From: NZ13-RE01 sp964612975
GTDB lineage: Bacteria; Dictyoglomota; Dictyoglomia; Dictyoglomales; Dictyoglomaceae
DNA length: 64,000 nucleotides
Reading direction: 5' to 3'
NCBI GenBank assembly: GCA_964612975.1
Contig: CAZTGC010000006.1
Location: forward strand, 62,001 to 126,000
Below the pieces are notes generated by a model. It worked only from the letters and a program-made list of their open reading frames with translations, was not told where the DNA came from and did not search any database. Of this stretch, positions 41,595 to 50,391 are shown piece by piece. Each line of letters begins with the position of its first letter. Position 1 is the stretch's first letter. The position numbers were made by a program, and so were the translations under genes.

Positions 41595-42647
41595 ATGGAA
41601 TATATTGACTTAAGAAGTGATACAGTAACTAAACCTACTGAGGAGATGAGGCGAGCCATGTATGAAGCAGAAGTAGGAGATGACGGATATGGAGAAGATC
41701 CTACTGTAAATCTATTGGAAGAAAAATCTGCAGAAATTCTGGGAAAAGAGGCAGGACTTTTCTTAGTCTCAGGGACTATGGGAAATCAGGTAGCACTTCT
41801 CTCTTGGGCTTCTTTAGGAGAAGAAGTAATCTTAGAAGCAGAATCCCACATTTTTTATTACGAAGCAGGAGGAATTTCTGCAAACGGTGGTGTACAACCA
41901 TATCTTATTCCTGGAGAAGATGGAATAATGCCTATTGAAAAAATAGAAAGGGCAATTAGAAAAAAGGGAAGAGTTTTTCCTAAAACCTCTTTAATCGTCT
42001 TAGAAAATACTCATAATAGAGCAGGAGGAAAAGCCCTACCTTTGTATTATATGAGAGAGATTTATAATTTAAGTAGAAAACATGATATTCCTATTCATCT
42101 TGATGGAGCGAGAATATTTAATGCTTCTATTTATTTAAAAATTCCTGCAAAAGAGATAGCAAAATATGCAGACTCTATAATGTTCTGTTTATCTAAAGGA
42201 TTATCATGCCCTATGGGCTCAGTTCTTGTAGGTTCAATGGAATTTATTGAAAAAGCGAGAAAAAATAGGCAAAGATTAGGGGGAGGTCTAAGACAGGCTG
42301 GGGTGGTAGCTTCCTGTGGTCTTATTGCTTTAGAAAAGATGATTGATAGACTTGAAGAAGATCATATTAAAGCTAAGAATTTATATAATTTTCTAAAAGG
42401 AATACCTATCTTTGATTTAAAAGAACCCGAAACAAATATTTTAAAGGTTAAGATAAAGAATAATTACAATTCTGGTATTCTTCTTGATAAATTTAAGAAA
42501 TATGGACTTCTTGCTACGAGTTTTGATGAAAGTACCCTAAGATTTGTAACCCACAAAGATGTATCCTTTGAAGATATAGACAAAGCCTGTGAGATTATAG
42601 AAAAAGTTCTAAGAGAAGAGTTTTATGGAAACTTCAAGAAACAATAA
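41595..42647 (+). CDS. ltaE: Low-specificity L-threonine aldolase
   Basis: 350 residues of the fold-type I PLP family. It cleaves threonine (and allo-threonine) to glycine and acetaldehyde. Characteristic N-terminus DLRSDTVTKPTEEMR, GDDGYGEDPTV, VSGTMGNQVA, HLDGARIFNA, and the PLP lysine Lys201 in CLSKGLSCPMGSVL. Length normal. The downstream Cys-rich protein starts inside this gene (overlap 23 bases), which implies co-translation. Confidence 0.92.
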   Translation: MEYIDLRSDTVTKPTEEMRRAMYEAEVGDDGYGEDPTVNLLEEKSAEILGKEAGLFLVSGTMGNQVALLSWASLGEEVILEAESHIFYYEAGGISANGGVQPYLIPGEDGIMPIEKIERAIRKKGRVFPKTSLIVLENTHNRAGGKALPLYYMREIYNLSRKHDIPIHLDGARIFNASIYLKIPAKEIAKYADSIMFCLSKGLSCPMGSVLVGSMEFIEKARKNRQRLGGGLRQAGVVASCGLIALEKMIDRLEEDHIKAKNLYNFLKGIPIFDLKEPETNILKVKIKNNYNSGILLDKFKKYGLLATSFDESTLRFVTHKDVSFEDIDKACEIIEKVLREEFYGNFKKQ

Positions 42648-43242
42648 AAATTTAAGAAAAAATTTTGCCCACATTGCTTGGGAAGAAGCATTCCTTTGGG
42701 AGGGTTGTCCCTTATGTTTTCTTATTAACAAAACTCTTTGGAAGACAGAGGATAATTTTCTATATGAGCTAGTTAATGATCCTAAAATGAGAGAGAGAAT
42801 AAGAAAAGGCAACGGTTTTTGCCCTGAACATACTATCCAGCTACTAAATTTCAAAGATACCCTTGGAATTTCTATAATTTTTGAAGATCTTGTTAAAAAT
42901 GTAATTGTTCCTTCACTCTCAAAGAAAAATCTTCATGAAGAAACAAATTGTATCTTTTGTGAAAAGGAAGAAGAAATATTAAATCTTTATTTATCTACTT
43001 TACCTGATATTTTTATAGATGAGAAAACTCTTCTCCTATGGAGAGAAAAAGCATATAGCTTTTGTCTTCCCCATTGGGAAATTATTAAGAAAAAATTACC
43101 AGAGAATCTCGTAAAATTCATTGAATCTAAAGATAAAAAGAAAAAGTACCCAGAATATTTATTTGGAAGTCCCTTATGGGATAAGGATTATTCTATAATT
43201 TTTTTAAAAAAGATTAGAATAAGAGGAAAAAATGAATTTTGA
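42625..43242 (+). CDS. Cys/His-rich (DUF6062-like) protein, first of a pair
   Basis: 205 residues, soluble. Its repeat pattern is two CxxC...CxxH units: Cys28-Cys31 with Cys66-His69, and Cys109-Cys112 with Cys147-His150. Segments are GCPLCFL, GFCPEHT, NCIFCEK, and SFCLPHW. This looks like a pair of zinc-binding modules, as in DUF6062 or related proteins of unknown function. It overlaps the start of the next gene by 11 bases and the end of threonine aldolase. The next protein has the same pattern. Function unknown. Confidence 0.7.
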   Translation: METSRNNKNLRKNFAHIAWEEAFLWEGCPLCFLINKTLWKTEDNFLYELVNDPKMRERIRKGNGFCPEHTIQLLNFKDTLGISIIFEDLVKNVIVPSLSKKNLHEETNCIFCEKEEEILNLYLSTLPDIFIDEKTLLLWREKAYSFCLPHWEIIKKKLPENLVKFIESKDKKKKYPEYLFGSPLWDKDYSIIFLKKIRIRGKNEF

Positions 43243-43669
43243 AAAATGTCCTTTATGTGAAAAAATAAGAATGGGAAAATTAGCTATATACAATTCTATC
43301 TCAGAAAATTTTATTCCTTCTCTTTGTAAAGAACACTTTTATGAATTATCTAAAATAAAGGACTTATCTTTTATAAACTGGGATACATACAAAATTGGAG
43401 AGTGTTATATATGTTCCTTAGAAAAAAACATAGAGAAAGAATTTTTTGAAGGATTTAAAGATTATTATAAACTTTGTCTTTATCATCTTAAAAAAGTAAA
43501 AGATAAATTAGGGGAAGAGGATTGGAATAGATTAATTGATATATGGAAAAATTACCAGAACCATCTTAAAGAATTAATAGAAAGTTATGATTATGTGAAA
43601 GGTAATATATCTACCTCTAATCTCTATTTAATCCTTGACCATTTGTTGGGAACAGGTCGAAGGATTTAG
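43232..43669 (+). CDS. Cys/His-rich protein, second of a pair
   Basis: 145 residues with the same four-part metal-binding pattern as its neighbour: Cys6-Cys9 (KCPLCEK), Cys32-His35 (SLCKEHF), Cys58-Cys61 (ECYICSL), Cys82-His85 (KLCLYHL). Spacings within each unit are shorter, but the order and surrounding hydrophobic residues match. Probably arose by duplication. It overlaps the 5'-proximal gene and is convergent with the transglutaminase gene (53-base overlap). Function unknown. Confidence 0.7.
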   Translation: MNFEKCPLCEKIRMGKLAIYNSISENFIPSLCKEHFYELSKIKDLSFINWDTYKIGECYICSLEKNIEKEFFEGFKDYYKLCLYHLKKVKDKLGEEDWNRLIDIWKNYQNHLKELIESYDYVKGNISTSNLYLILDHLLGTGRRI

Positions 43670-45680
43670 TCCTTAATATCTTTTTTCCCTTTTTAATAAG
43701 TTTTTCTCTGTATTCTTTTCTTTCATTTTCCTTTAAAGGTGCAAACTTTAAGGCATAATAAATACTTACAAACTCTTTTATCTCATCCCCCAAGTTTTTT
43801 ACCATCTCATATGGAGAATTTCCATAATCTATTAGGTTTTTCTTTTTTAGCACTCCTATAACTTTTAAAAATATTCTATCTTCCATGCTCTGCCGAAATT
43901 TCCAAACTATTCTTATAGTAAAATATATTATTAAGGAGAAGAAAAGGATAATAAAAGCAGAAAGATATAAGGTAGATAAATTATAAAGGAAGTAAATCAT
44001 CTCATTTATAAATCTGGAAATGGAATCAAAAATTAAGCCCAAAATATTATATTCTGCTTTTATTTCTATCTCTTCCATAAAGTCTCCTGATGGGGTAGGA
44101 TCTATAGGAATCCAACCTATAGGTTCTAAATAAATCTCAACCCAAGCATGGGCATTTTTCATTCTTACTTCATGCATACCTGTCCATGGATTTAAGTCTC
44201 CAGGCGAGAAACCTGTTATAAATCTTGAGGGAATTCCAATAATTCTTAACATAATAGCAAAGGCAGTTGCAAATTGTTCACAATATCCCTTTTTAGTAAT
44301 AAATAAAAAGTCCTCAACCGCATCCAAATTCTCCTCTAATGGTGGTATATCTAAGGAATAGGGATAATTTTCTTCTAAATATTTTTCAATAGCCAAAACC
44401 TTCTCCCAAGGAGTCCCATAATTTTTAGTTATTTCAAGTACCAACCCTTCAACTTTTTTAGAGATATTTGGAATCTGCAAATATCTTTCGAACTTCTTTT
44501 TATCAGGTATTTTAGCCTTTAATAACAATTTTGCAGATCTTACGAAGGTATCAGAATAGAAGGAGGTATATATTAAATTCTTAGGCATCTCAAAGGGGCT
44601 TCTTATTCCATTTTCCGTATCTTTATAAATAAAAGGAGCAGGAAAATATAACTTCTGGGTCCCTTGGGGAATAAATATTACATTTCCTGTATCTTTTTCT
44701 ATAAAATATGTAGATCTAAGTAATCTTTCTTCGGGTAATGGATTTTCCACAATATGAAAGGGCTGAAGAGCTGTAGTTATAGAATTTACTTTTTCTTCAA
44801 GACTTTGATACCATCCAAAACCATTATAAGTATCAAAGGCTAATCCTCTATGATAAGTAGGAAAAGATGAAAGAACTCGAAAAACTAAAGAAGAAGAAGG
44901 AACCCCTCTTTGTCTCAAATCAACAAAGGGAGCAAAACCAAAGTAATTCTCAGGATCATAGGGAAGAGGATTAATTTTTCTTCCTTCCGGAAGACGATAC
45001 AAATAGTAATTAACATTTTGAATATTTGGAGTTTTTATCTCTCCTCTTGCTGCAGTAATTCTTTGAATAACCTGGGACATTATATCCTGCCTAAAGGTAA
45101 AGGGAAGAGATCTCGGAATAAAAGGAAAAAGGAGAAATCCAATTAAAGATATAGAAAGTATTGCACCTGAGAGGTATTTAGTAGATGGCTTATAATCATT
45201 AATAAGAGATAGAGAAATTATTAATCCTATAATATAAAAAAGTAAGAATGCTAAAAAAATTGACTCCCTTGCAAAAACCCCTGATATTACCATGAGAATT
45301 AAAGAAATGAAAAAAGAAAAACTAAGATCCAATTTTGTTGGAAGATCAAAACTATGAAGGGCATTTAAGTTTATAAGAAAAGTAGCTAAAGGGATTCTGG
45401 GATCGTAAGGCTGTGAAAGGAGATTTTTAAAAAATTCCCTAAGGAGATAAAACATAAAAATAGTCATAAATATCTTAGGAAGAAGATTAACATTATACCT
45501 GTTTTTATAACTATAAATATATCCAATTAAAGTTATCAAAATAATTCCTAAAATATAATTAATAGACAATTCCAAGAAATACCATACAGAAAATATCGCT
45601 ATAAAGTTAAGATAAAGAATACTTCCCCTTAGAATTTTTGAATTTTCCACCTTCATATTTATCTTTTTCATTTTATTCAT
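43617..45680 (-). CDS. Transglutaminase-like membrane protein (TgpA/DUF3488 type)
   Basis: 687 residues. About six N-terminal membrane helices, an exported transglutaminase core with catalytic Cys (KKGYCEQFATAFA), His (NAHAWVEIYL) and Asp (PIDPTPSG), another membrane helix near 560-580, and a cytoplasmic tail of DUF4129 kind. The arrangement is that of TgpA, usually encoded with MoxR and DUF58 proteins, as here. The natural reaction is unknown; peptide or protein cross-linking or hydrolysis at the outer membrane face is inferred. Overlaps the DUF58 gene by eight bases. Confidence 0.85.
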   Translation of the reverse strand: MNKMKKINMKVENSKILRGSILYLNFIAIFSVWYFLELSINYILGIILITLIGYIYSYKNRYNVNLLPKIFMTIFMFYLLREFFKNLLSQPYDPRIPLATFLINLNALHSFDLPTKLDLSFSFFISLILMVISGVFARESIFLAFLLFYIIGLIISLSLINDYKPSTKYLSGAILSISLIGFLLFPFIPRSLPFTFRQDIMSQVIQRITAARGEIKTPNIQNVNYYLYRLPEGRKINPLPYDPENYFGFAPFVDLRQRGVPSSSLVFRVLSSFPTYHRGLAFDTYNGFGWYQSLEEKVNSITTALQPFHIVENPLPEERLLRSTYFIEKDTGNVIFIPQGTQKLYFPAPFIYKDTENGIRSPFEMPKNLIYTSFYSDTFVRSAKLLLKAKIPDKKKFERYLQIPNISKKVEGLVLEITKNYGTPWEKVLAIEKYLEENYPYSLDIPPLEENLDAVEDFLFITKKGYCEQFATAFAIMLRIIGIPSRFITGFSPGDLNPWTGMHEVRMKNAHAWVEIYLEPIGWIPIDPTPSGDFMEEIEIKAEYNILGLIFDSISRFINEMIYFLYNLSTLYLSAFIILFFSLIIYFTIRIVWKFRQSMEDRIFLKVIGVLKKKNLIDYGNSPYEMVKNLGDEIKEFVSIYYALKFAPLKENERKEYREKLIKKGKKILRTKSFDLFPTNGQGLNRD

Positions 45681-46770
45681 AATGTATACTCCATAGATTT
45701 AGAAAATCATAGGGATTTTCTTCCCTTTTAAATACATATAGCGAACTTTCGACATCTTTCCTGTGAAATTCTACCCCAATAAACTTCTTCTGTAAATGAC
45801 TTTTACTCTCCCAAAAACTATAATCCAAGGAAAATACTAAACTAAAATTTTCATCAAGATTAAGACTCTTATCTCTCATTCTTTTAATCTCCAATTTTGC
45901 TAAAAAGATCTTTAAATCATCCCAATTTTGGGGCATAAATATCTCCTTTGGATAAAGAGTTTGTATCTTCACCTTTAATCCCTGCCTTAAAAAGGAAAGA
46001 ACAATAGAATGGAGAAATCTAAGAAGCTGGTCAAATTCTTCTAAGGAAATATTATCTATTTCTGATGATAAGCAATTATCTAATAAGAAAATAGCTTCCA
46101 AAATAGACAATTTCTCAAATTGCTTCGATATGAGTTCTCCCTTTTTAGCAGAAGCTTTCCATGCAATTATTCTTAAAGGATCACCTGGAGTGTATTTTCT
46201 TAAAGTATGAATTTCCTCTCCAAATCGAGTAAAACTTGAAATAGAAGTTTTATAACCTGAATCTCCAGGAATAGCCAATTCTCTATGAATCTGATAATAG
46301 GTAGGATAAACTAATGTTTTTACATTTATTGGAAAATGTTTTTTAATATAAAAAAGGCCAAAAGTTCCTGTAAATTTTATCCATACATCATTAAACTCTT
46401 CAACTCCTCGTTTTTTAAAGAGATATGTAAAATTAAAATATTTTTCTTCTCTTCCCCCTATATTACAAGGAATAAATCTGCCTTTAAAAAAAATAAAAAA
46501 TTTTCCCTTCTCGAAGGGGAAATCATTTTTTACTTTTACAAAAACTACCTCCTCTTTATTTTCCTCAACTAAGGGAGGAACTATAAATTCTAATTTCAAA
46601 AGGAAAGGTTGAAAAATTAATTCTAAAAAGCTAAAGATAAATAACCCATAAATAAAAGAGGACATAAGAATTAATGGGACTGATCCCACATTAATTCCAA
46701 TAAATGTGATGAGAAGATCTCCTGTAAAAAGGAAAAAACCAAAAAGAGTAAAATTTATTATTATCTTCAA
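45673..46770 (-). CDS. DUF58 (von Willebrand-like) protein
   Basis: 365 residues. Two membrane helices at the N-terminus (residues 1-60), a middle beta-rich part, and the conserved core EEIHTLRKYTPGDPLR, IAWKASAKKGELI, followed by a Rossmann-like VWA-related domain (EAIFLLDNCLS). DUF58 proteins pair with MoxR ATPases and are thought to help assemble or activate partner proteins. Overlaps MoxR by ATGA and the transglutaminase gene, so all three are co-translated. Confidence 0.85.
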   Translation of the reverse strand: MKIIINFTLFGFFLFTGDLLITFIGINVGSVPLILMSSFIYGLFIFSFLELIFQPFLLKLEFIVPPLVEENKEEVVFVKVKNDFPFEKGKFFIFFKGRFIPCNIGGREEKYFNFTYLFKKRGVEEFNDVWIKFTGTFGLFYIKKHFPINVKTLVYPTYYQIHRELAIPGDSGYKTSISSFTRFGEEIHTLRKYTPGDPLRIIAWKASAKKGELISKQFEKLSILEAIFLLDNCLSSEIDNISLEEFDQLLRFLHSIVLSFLRQGLKVKIQTLYPKEIFMPQNWDDLKIFLAKLEIKRMRDKSLNLDENFSLVFSLDYSFWESKSHLQKKFIGVEFHRKDVESSLYVFKREENPYDFLNLWSIHYE

Positions 46771-47732
46771 GGAAGCTTTATCCTTGGAATTTTTGTTCTC
46801 TCCACTACTTCCTTGACAACTTCCTCTCTCTTTTGTCTTGGACTTTCAACCTGTTCCTTAATAACTACTCTATGAACTAAAATGGGAATAGAACAATCTA
46901 AAACATCATCGGGAATAACATAATCTCTTCCCCTAATTATTGCCATAGCTTGGCTTGCCCTCATTAATGAAATAGAACCCCTGGGACCAGCACCAAGGGA
47001 TATTTTAGGATTTTCCCTCGTATTTCTAACAATTTGAGTTATATATTCCAAAATATCCCTATGGATATATATTTTTTTGACAAAATCCTGCATAGCTAAT
47101 ACATCATCTTTATCAAGAACAGGTTCCAATTTCTCCAAGGGATGAAAAATTTTCTGTTTTTCTAACATATTTAATTCTTCCTGTAAAGATAAATATCCAA
47201 TAGTTATAGATATAAAAAATCTATCCAATTGAGATTCAGGAAGAGGATATGTTCCAAAATGCTCCCTGGGATTCTGAGTTGCTATGACTAAAAAGGGTTT
47301 AGGGAGAGGATAATAAACTCCGTCAATAGTTACACCACCTTCATCCATGGCCTCTAAAAGTCCCGATTGGGTTCTTGGAGATGTTCTATTTATCTCATCT
47401 GCAAGAAGAATATTTGTAAAAATAGGTCCCTTTTTAAATTCAAATTCTAGGGTTTTGGGATTAAAGATATTTGTTCCTAAAATATCAGAAGGCATCATAT
47501 CAGGAGTAAATTGGATCCTTTTAAAGTAAAGATTTATACTTTCTGCTAAAGCCTTTGCAAGAACCGTCTTACCAACTCCGGGAACATCTTCAATAAGAAT
47601 ATTTCCTTGACTTAAAAGGGCACATATTACATAGTCAATAACTCTATCTTTCCCAATAATTACCTTTTTGATATTTTCCTTTAATCTTCCTACTTTATCA
47701 AAAATTTTTTCTTTTAAAATATTTTCCTTCAT
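46767..47732 (-). CDS. MoxR-type AAA+ ATPase
   Basis: 321 residues. Walker A EDVPGVGKTVLA (about 43-54), Walker B ILLADEINR with sensor residues in TQSGLLEAMDE, ATQNP as sensor 1, and LDRF; C-terminal lid begins at GAGPRGSISLMRAS. MoxR ATPases act as chaperones for VWA-domain proteins. First of the MoxR-DUF58-transglutaminase operon. No ribosome site; TATAAT lies six bases before the ATG, which suggests a leaderless mRNA. Confidence 0.92.
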   Translation of the reverse strand: MKENILKEKIFDKVGRLKENIKKVIIGKDRVIDYVICALLSQGNILIEDVPGVGKTVLAKALAESINLYFKRIQFTPDMMPSDILGTNIFNPKTLEFEFKKGPIFTNILLADEINRTSPRTQSGLLEAMDEGGVTIDGVYYPLPKPFLVIATQNPREHFGTYPLPESQLDRFFISITIGYLSLQEELNMLEKQKIFHPLEKLEPVLDKDDVLAMQDFVKKIYIHRDILEYITQIVRNTRENPKISLGAGPRGSISLMRASQAMAIIRGRDYVIPDDVLDCSIPILVHRVVIKEQVESPRQKREEVVKEVVERTKIPRIKLP

Positions 47733-47738
47733 AAGTCA

Positions 47739-47744
47739 ATTATA
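47739..47744 (-). promoter_or_regulatory. -10 box six bases before moxR start (leaderless candidate)
   Basis: TATAAT (47744-47739) is followed by TGACTT and the ATG of MoxR. No good -35 sequence and no ribosome site are visible. It would fit a leaderless transcript separate from the RraA gene 32 bases upstream. Confidence 0.45.
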
Positions 47745-47764
47745 TAACAATATCTATTTAGAAA

Positions 47765-48466
47765 CTATCTTAAAGTTTCGTCATATTCCCAACCTAATAA
47801 ATCATATAATTTTCTTCTTGCCAATTTATCATTTTCCAATTCTTTTCGTGCATAGGTAGCAACTTCATAAGCTTTTTCCCTTGGAACCACTACTACACCA
47901 TCTCCATCAGCAACTATTATGTCTCCTGGCTTTATTAAGACTCCTTCTATATTTACTGGGATATTCATGTTACCAAATTGAAGTCTTCCAATAACAGTTT
48001 TTTGAGAGATGAATTTAAACCAAAAGGGAATTTTTTGAATTATTAATTCATCAGTATCCCTTGGGCCACCATTTGTAAGATATCCCATAGCTCCCCTTTG
48101 ATATCCCACTAGAGAATTATTAGAGCCCATAAGTCCTGCATCTACATTGCTTTGATCAATTACTATAAAATCTCCTTTTTTAACTTCTTCCAACCAAGGA
48201 TAAGGACAAATATTCTGGTAATAGAATCCCATCCACTCTTCATATTCCTTAGGAGTAAGTTTTGGAATTTCTCCAGAATAAGGCAGATACCTTATAGTTT
48301 TTGCAATTCCAATAACCCTTACCCTAAAAAGAGGTCTAACGGTATACGGAATAGAATAATAATGATGTAAAAGACAACAATCAAGCCCATCTCTTACATC
48401 TGCAACCCTCAAACCTCTATAAAGTTCTAATAACTCCTTGTTTTCGTATTCGCTAAGGTTCATCAT
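47765..48466 (-). CDS. RraA-family (HMG aldolase-like) protein
   Basis: 233 residues. Family features: VADVRDGLDC at 21-30, KKGDFIVIDQSN, NGGPRDTDEL, VNIEGVLIKPGDIIVADGDGVVVVP. The RraA/HMG-aldolase fold includes an RNase E regulator and aldolases for 4-hydroxy-4-methyl-2-oxoglutarate or similar acids. With no RNase E context, an aldolase- or decarboxylase-like role is more likely. It overlaps the PPC gene by 14 bases. It follows a cupin, so a small set for breakdown of a keto-acid or lactone is possible; this is inference. Confidence 0.8.
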   Translation of the reverse strand: MMNLSEYENKELLELYRGLRVADVRDGLDCCLLHHYYSIPYTVRPLFRVRVIGIAKTIRYLPYSGEIPKLTPKEYEEWMGFYYQNICPYPWLEEVKKGDFIVIDQSNVDAGLMGSNNSLVGYQRGAMGYLTNGGPRDTDELIIQKIPFWFKFISQKTVIGRLQFGNMNIPVNIEGVLIKPGDIIVADGDGVVVVPREKAYEVATYARKELENDKLARRKLYDLLGWEYDETLR

Positions 48467-48896
48467 TATCCTCCTTTATATAGGAAACTTTTCTTTCATT
48501 AATAACTCTTCTTAGTTTAAATCCCTCTAAAGGAATAAGAGATATTTCAGCAAGATACAATATCTCAGAATTATACTCTAAATGACCTGAATAAACATTC
48601 TTTAAATCTGAAGCAACAAAATGAAGATGGGGTTCGAAATTAAGAATTAATCCTTGAAGAGAAGAAAGCTCTATAGGCCCCTCTACAGTTATAAATTCAT
48701 TTTGAGGAATATATTCTGTTGTGAGTATTCTATGATATTTTAATACTCTTAAAGTTCCTATACCATTTAAAATGCAGGCATTTTTTATATTATTCTCTTT
48801 AAGATAAGCTATTAAACTTTCTATTAAAAATTCCTTAGGTTCCAAATTTACTATTATTATCTTTTCATCCTCAAAAAAACTTCTAAAAACTCTCAT
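48453..48896 (-). CDS. PPC (DUF296) domain protein
   Basis: 147 residues. Compact beta/alpha PPC domain with LNGIGTLRVLKYH, PIELSSLQGLI, the histidine pair PHLHFVASD (PHLHF) and YSGHLEYNSEILYLAEI. Bacterial PPC domains bind zinc via His residues; most have no known function. Plant versions bind DNA in AT-hook proteins, but no AT-hook is present here. The two-base gap to the cupin and the overlap with RraA suggest a shared pathway. Confidence 0.8.
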   Translation of the reverse strand: MRVFRSFFEDEKIIIVNLEPKEFLIESLIAYLKENNIKNACILNGIGTLRVLKYHRILTTEYIPQNEFITVEGPIELSSLQGLILNFEPHLHFVASDLKNVYSGHLEYNSEILYLAEISLIPLEGFKLRRVINERKVSYIKEDNDEP

Positions 48897-48898
48897 TT

Positions 48899-49234
48899 TT
48901 AAGTTTTACTATATTTATCCTCAGGTAAATATGGCACCTTTATAAAAACTGCTAAAAAGTCCTCTGATGGATTCACAATATTATGCTCTTCCTTAGGTTC
49001 TACTCTTACCACATCACCAATATTGATCTCAAAATTTTTATCATCAACAATCATTTCTGCTTTCCCTGAGAGAACATAAAATATCTCTTCAACTTCTTTA
49101 TGATAATGAGCCCCCAACTCATTCCCTGGTATTATCTTTACAATACCCCACTCCATCTTTGGCCCCCTCATAAGATACTTAGGACCCCAATCTCCAAATC
49201 TAAATTCTTTATCTTTTTCATTAACTTTCTCCAT
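48899..49234 (-). CDS. Cupin-domain protein
   Basis: 111 residues: a single small beta-barrel. Cupin motif 1 is GAHYHKEVEEIFYVLSG (His-x-His, then Glu) and motif 2 EEHNIVNPSEDFLAVF with the third His. A mononuclear metal site is expected. Such small cupins are isomerases, lyases, or dioxygenases; substrate unknown. Its start follows a run of GGGGAAAAG. The GH12 gene ends 13 bases upstream. Confidence 0.82.
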   Translation of the reverse strand: MEKVNEKDKEFRFGDWGPKYLMRGPKMEWGIVKIIPGNELGAHYHKEVEEIFYVLSGKAEMIVDDKNFEINIGDVVRVEPKEEHNIVNPSEDFLAVFIKVPYLPEDKYSKT

Positions 49235-49247
49235 AGATCTTTTCCCC

Positions 49248-50111
49248 TTACTTTTTTTCTATATTAAAATTAGAAAAGCTCCATCCAAATTTTGCCTCCC
49301 TTGTATATGGATCTCCAAATTCTGTTCCAACTTCCCAAACTGTTACATACATGTTTTCATATTTTTCCAAAGTAATTCTCGAAGAATTAGATTTTATAAT
49401 ATCTTTTAAATTTTTAAGGAATTCCTTTATTGGAATATTTACTTCTCCTTCAATAATATTTTCTTTAGATTTATAGGTCACATAATCCCAGCTTCCAGAG
49501 TTGAAATAAACATCCCAAGTAATCATCTTTATTACTCCATTTAATATTATAGGAATTTTGACTTCTGATACCTTCCTTCCTGCTGGTCCTAATCTATTAG
49601 CATATAGCCAGACCATCATTTCAATATCTCCAGAAGAAACTGAATTTTGATTTGGTTCTCTTGTTATCCAGGTTTCCATAGCAAAATTCAAAGGAAGATT
49701 TTTTTCGTACCATATAGAATATTTTACTCCAAAATACACATCAGGAAACTCCGATGTCTTTATAGGAAGAATAAGCTTTTCGATAGAAGTTCCATGAGAA
49801 GACCAAGGTTTATACCCATAATATACTTCTGGATATCCATGTACCCAAGAATTTCTATCCCTTAATACAATATTCTTTATATCTGCATAAAACTCAACAG
49901 TATCTTCCTGCTTATAAAATGCCATCCATGTTTCTCCTTCGTATCTTTCAATATTCCAAAAGTTAAGCTCCAAAGTTAATGGAAGATTATTAGTTTTTAC
50001 ATCACCTAAGGAGGGTTTCGTAAGTATAAAGGCATCTTTATATTTAGGGGTTAATCCCAAAATGAAAAAGAGGAGAAAGATAAAAATTGGATAACTAAAA
50101 ATTTTTTTCAT
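49248..50111 (-). CDS. Secreted GH12 endoglucanase
   Basis: 287 residues. Signal peptide (MKKIFSYPIFIFLLFFILG) then a GH12 beta-jelly-roll: LELNFWNIERYEGETW (48-62), SWVHGYPEVYYGYKPW (88-103), AMETWI (144-149), nucleophile Glu164 in GDIEMMVW, and acid/base Glu264 in WEVGTEFGDP. It closely follows the motif pattern of Thermotoga GH12 endo-1,4-beta-glucanases. It should cleave cellulose, barley glucan or xyloglucan outside the cell. Strong AAGGAGG ribosome site. First gene before cupin-PPC-RraA. Confidence 0.9.
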   Translation of the reverse strand: MKKIFSYPIFIFLLFFILGLTPKYKDAFILTKPSLGDVKTNNLPLTLELNFWNIERYEGETWMAFYKQEDTVEFYADIKNIVLRDRNSWVHGYPEVYYGYKPWSSHGTSIEKLILPIKTSEFPDVYFGVKYSIWYEKNLPLNFAMETWITREPNQNSVSSGDIEMMVWLYANRLGPAGRKVSEVKIPIILNGVIKMITWDVYFNSGSWDYVTYKSKENIIEGEVNIPIKEFLKNLKDIIKSNSSRITLEKYENMYVTVWEVGTEFGDPYTREAKFGWSFSNFNIEKK

Positions 50112-50391
50112 AAAAAACCTCCTTAATAGTTTAATAAATCATAAGTTACCCAATTGCTATTTTTTATTAACAAAGTGTATAATACCACAATATATTAGGG
50201 GTTTCAATTGCCTAAAGGAAAACATTTTAGGGAATATAATTAAAAACTTCCATAAATAGGCATTTTCACCTCTCTTTTTCATAATAAATTGGAAGGTAAA
50301 TATGTCTTCACCACGTGCCAAAATGTTATTAACAAATTTCTTATCTTAAACTAAAATTAATCTATAAATTAACTATATTAAGGGGTGAAAC
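50112..50391. other. Divergent intergenic region before GH12 and EndoQ
   Basis: About 280 bases without an obvious gene. A GTTTCAAT-type stretch at about 50199 looks like half a CRISPR repeat but occurs once. AAGGGGTG just before 50392 serves EndoQ. Confidence 0.4.

Noticed and set aside
48453..48896. AT-hook type DNA-binding regulator
   Set aside because: Only the PPC domain is present; no AT-hook, so a DNA role is not supported.
50196..50225. CRISPR-like sequence (GTTTCAAT...AAAC)
   Set aside because: Occurs once; no repeats, spacers or cas genes nearby.
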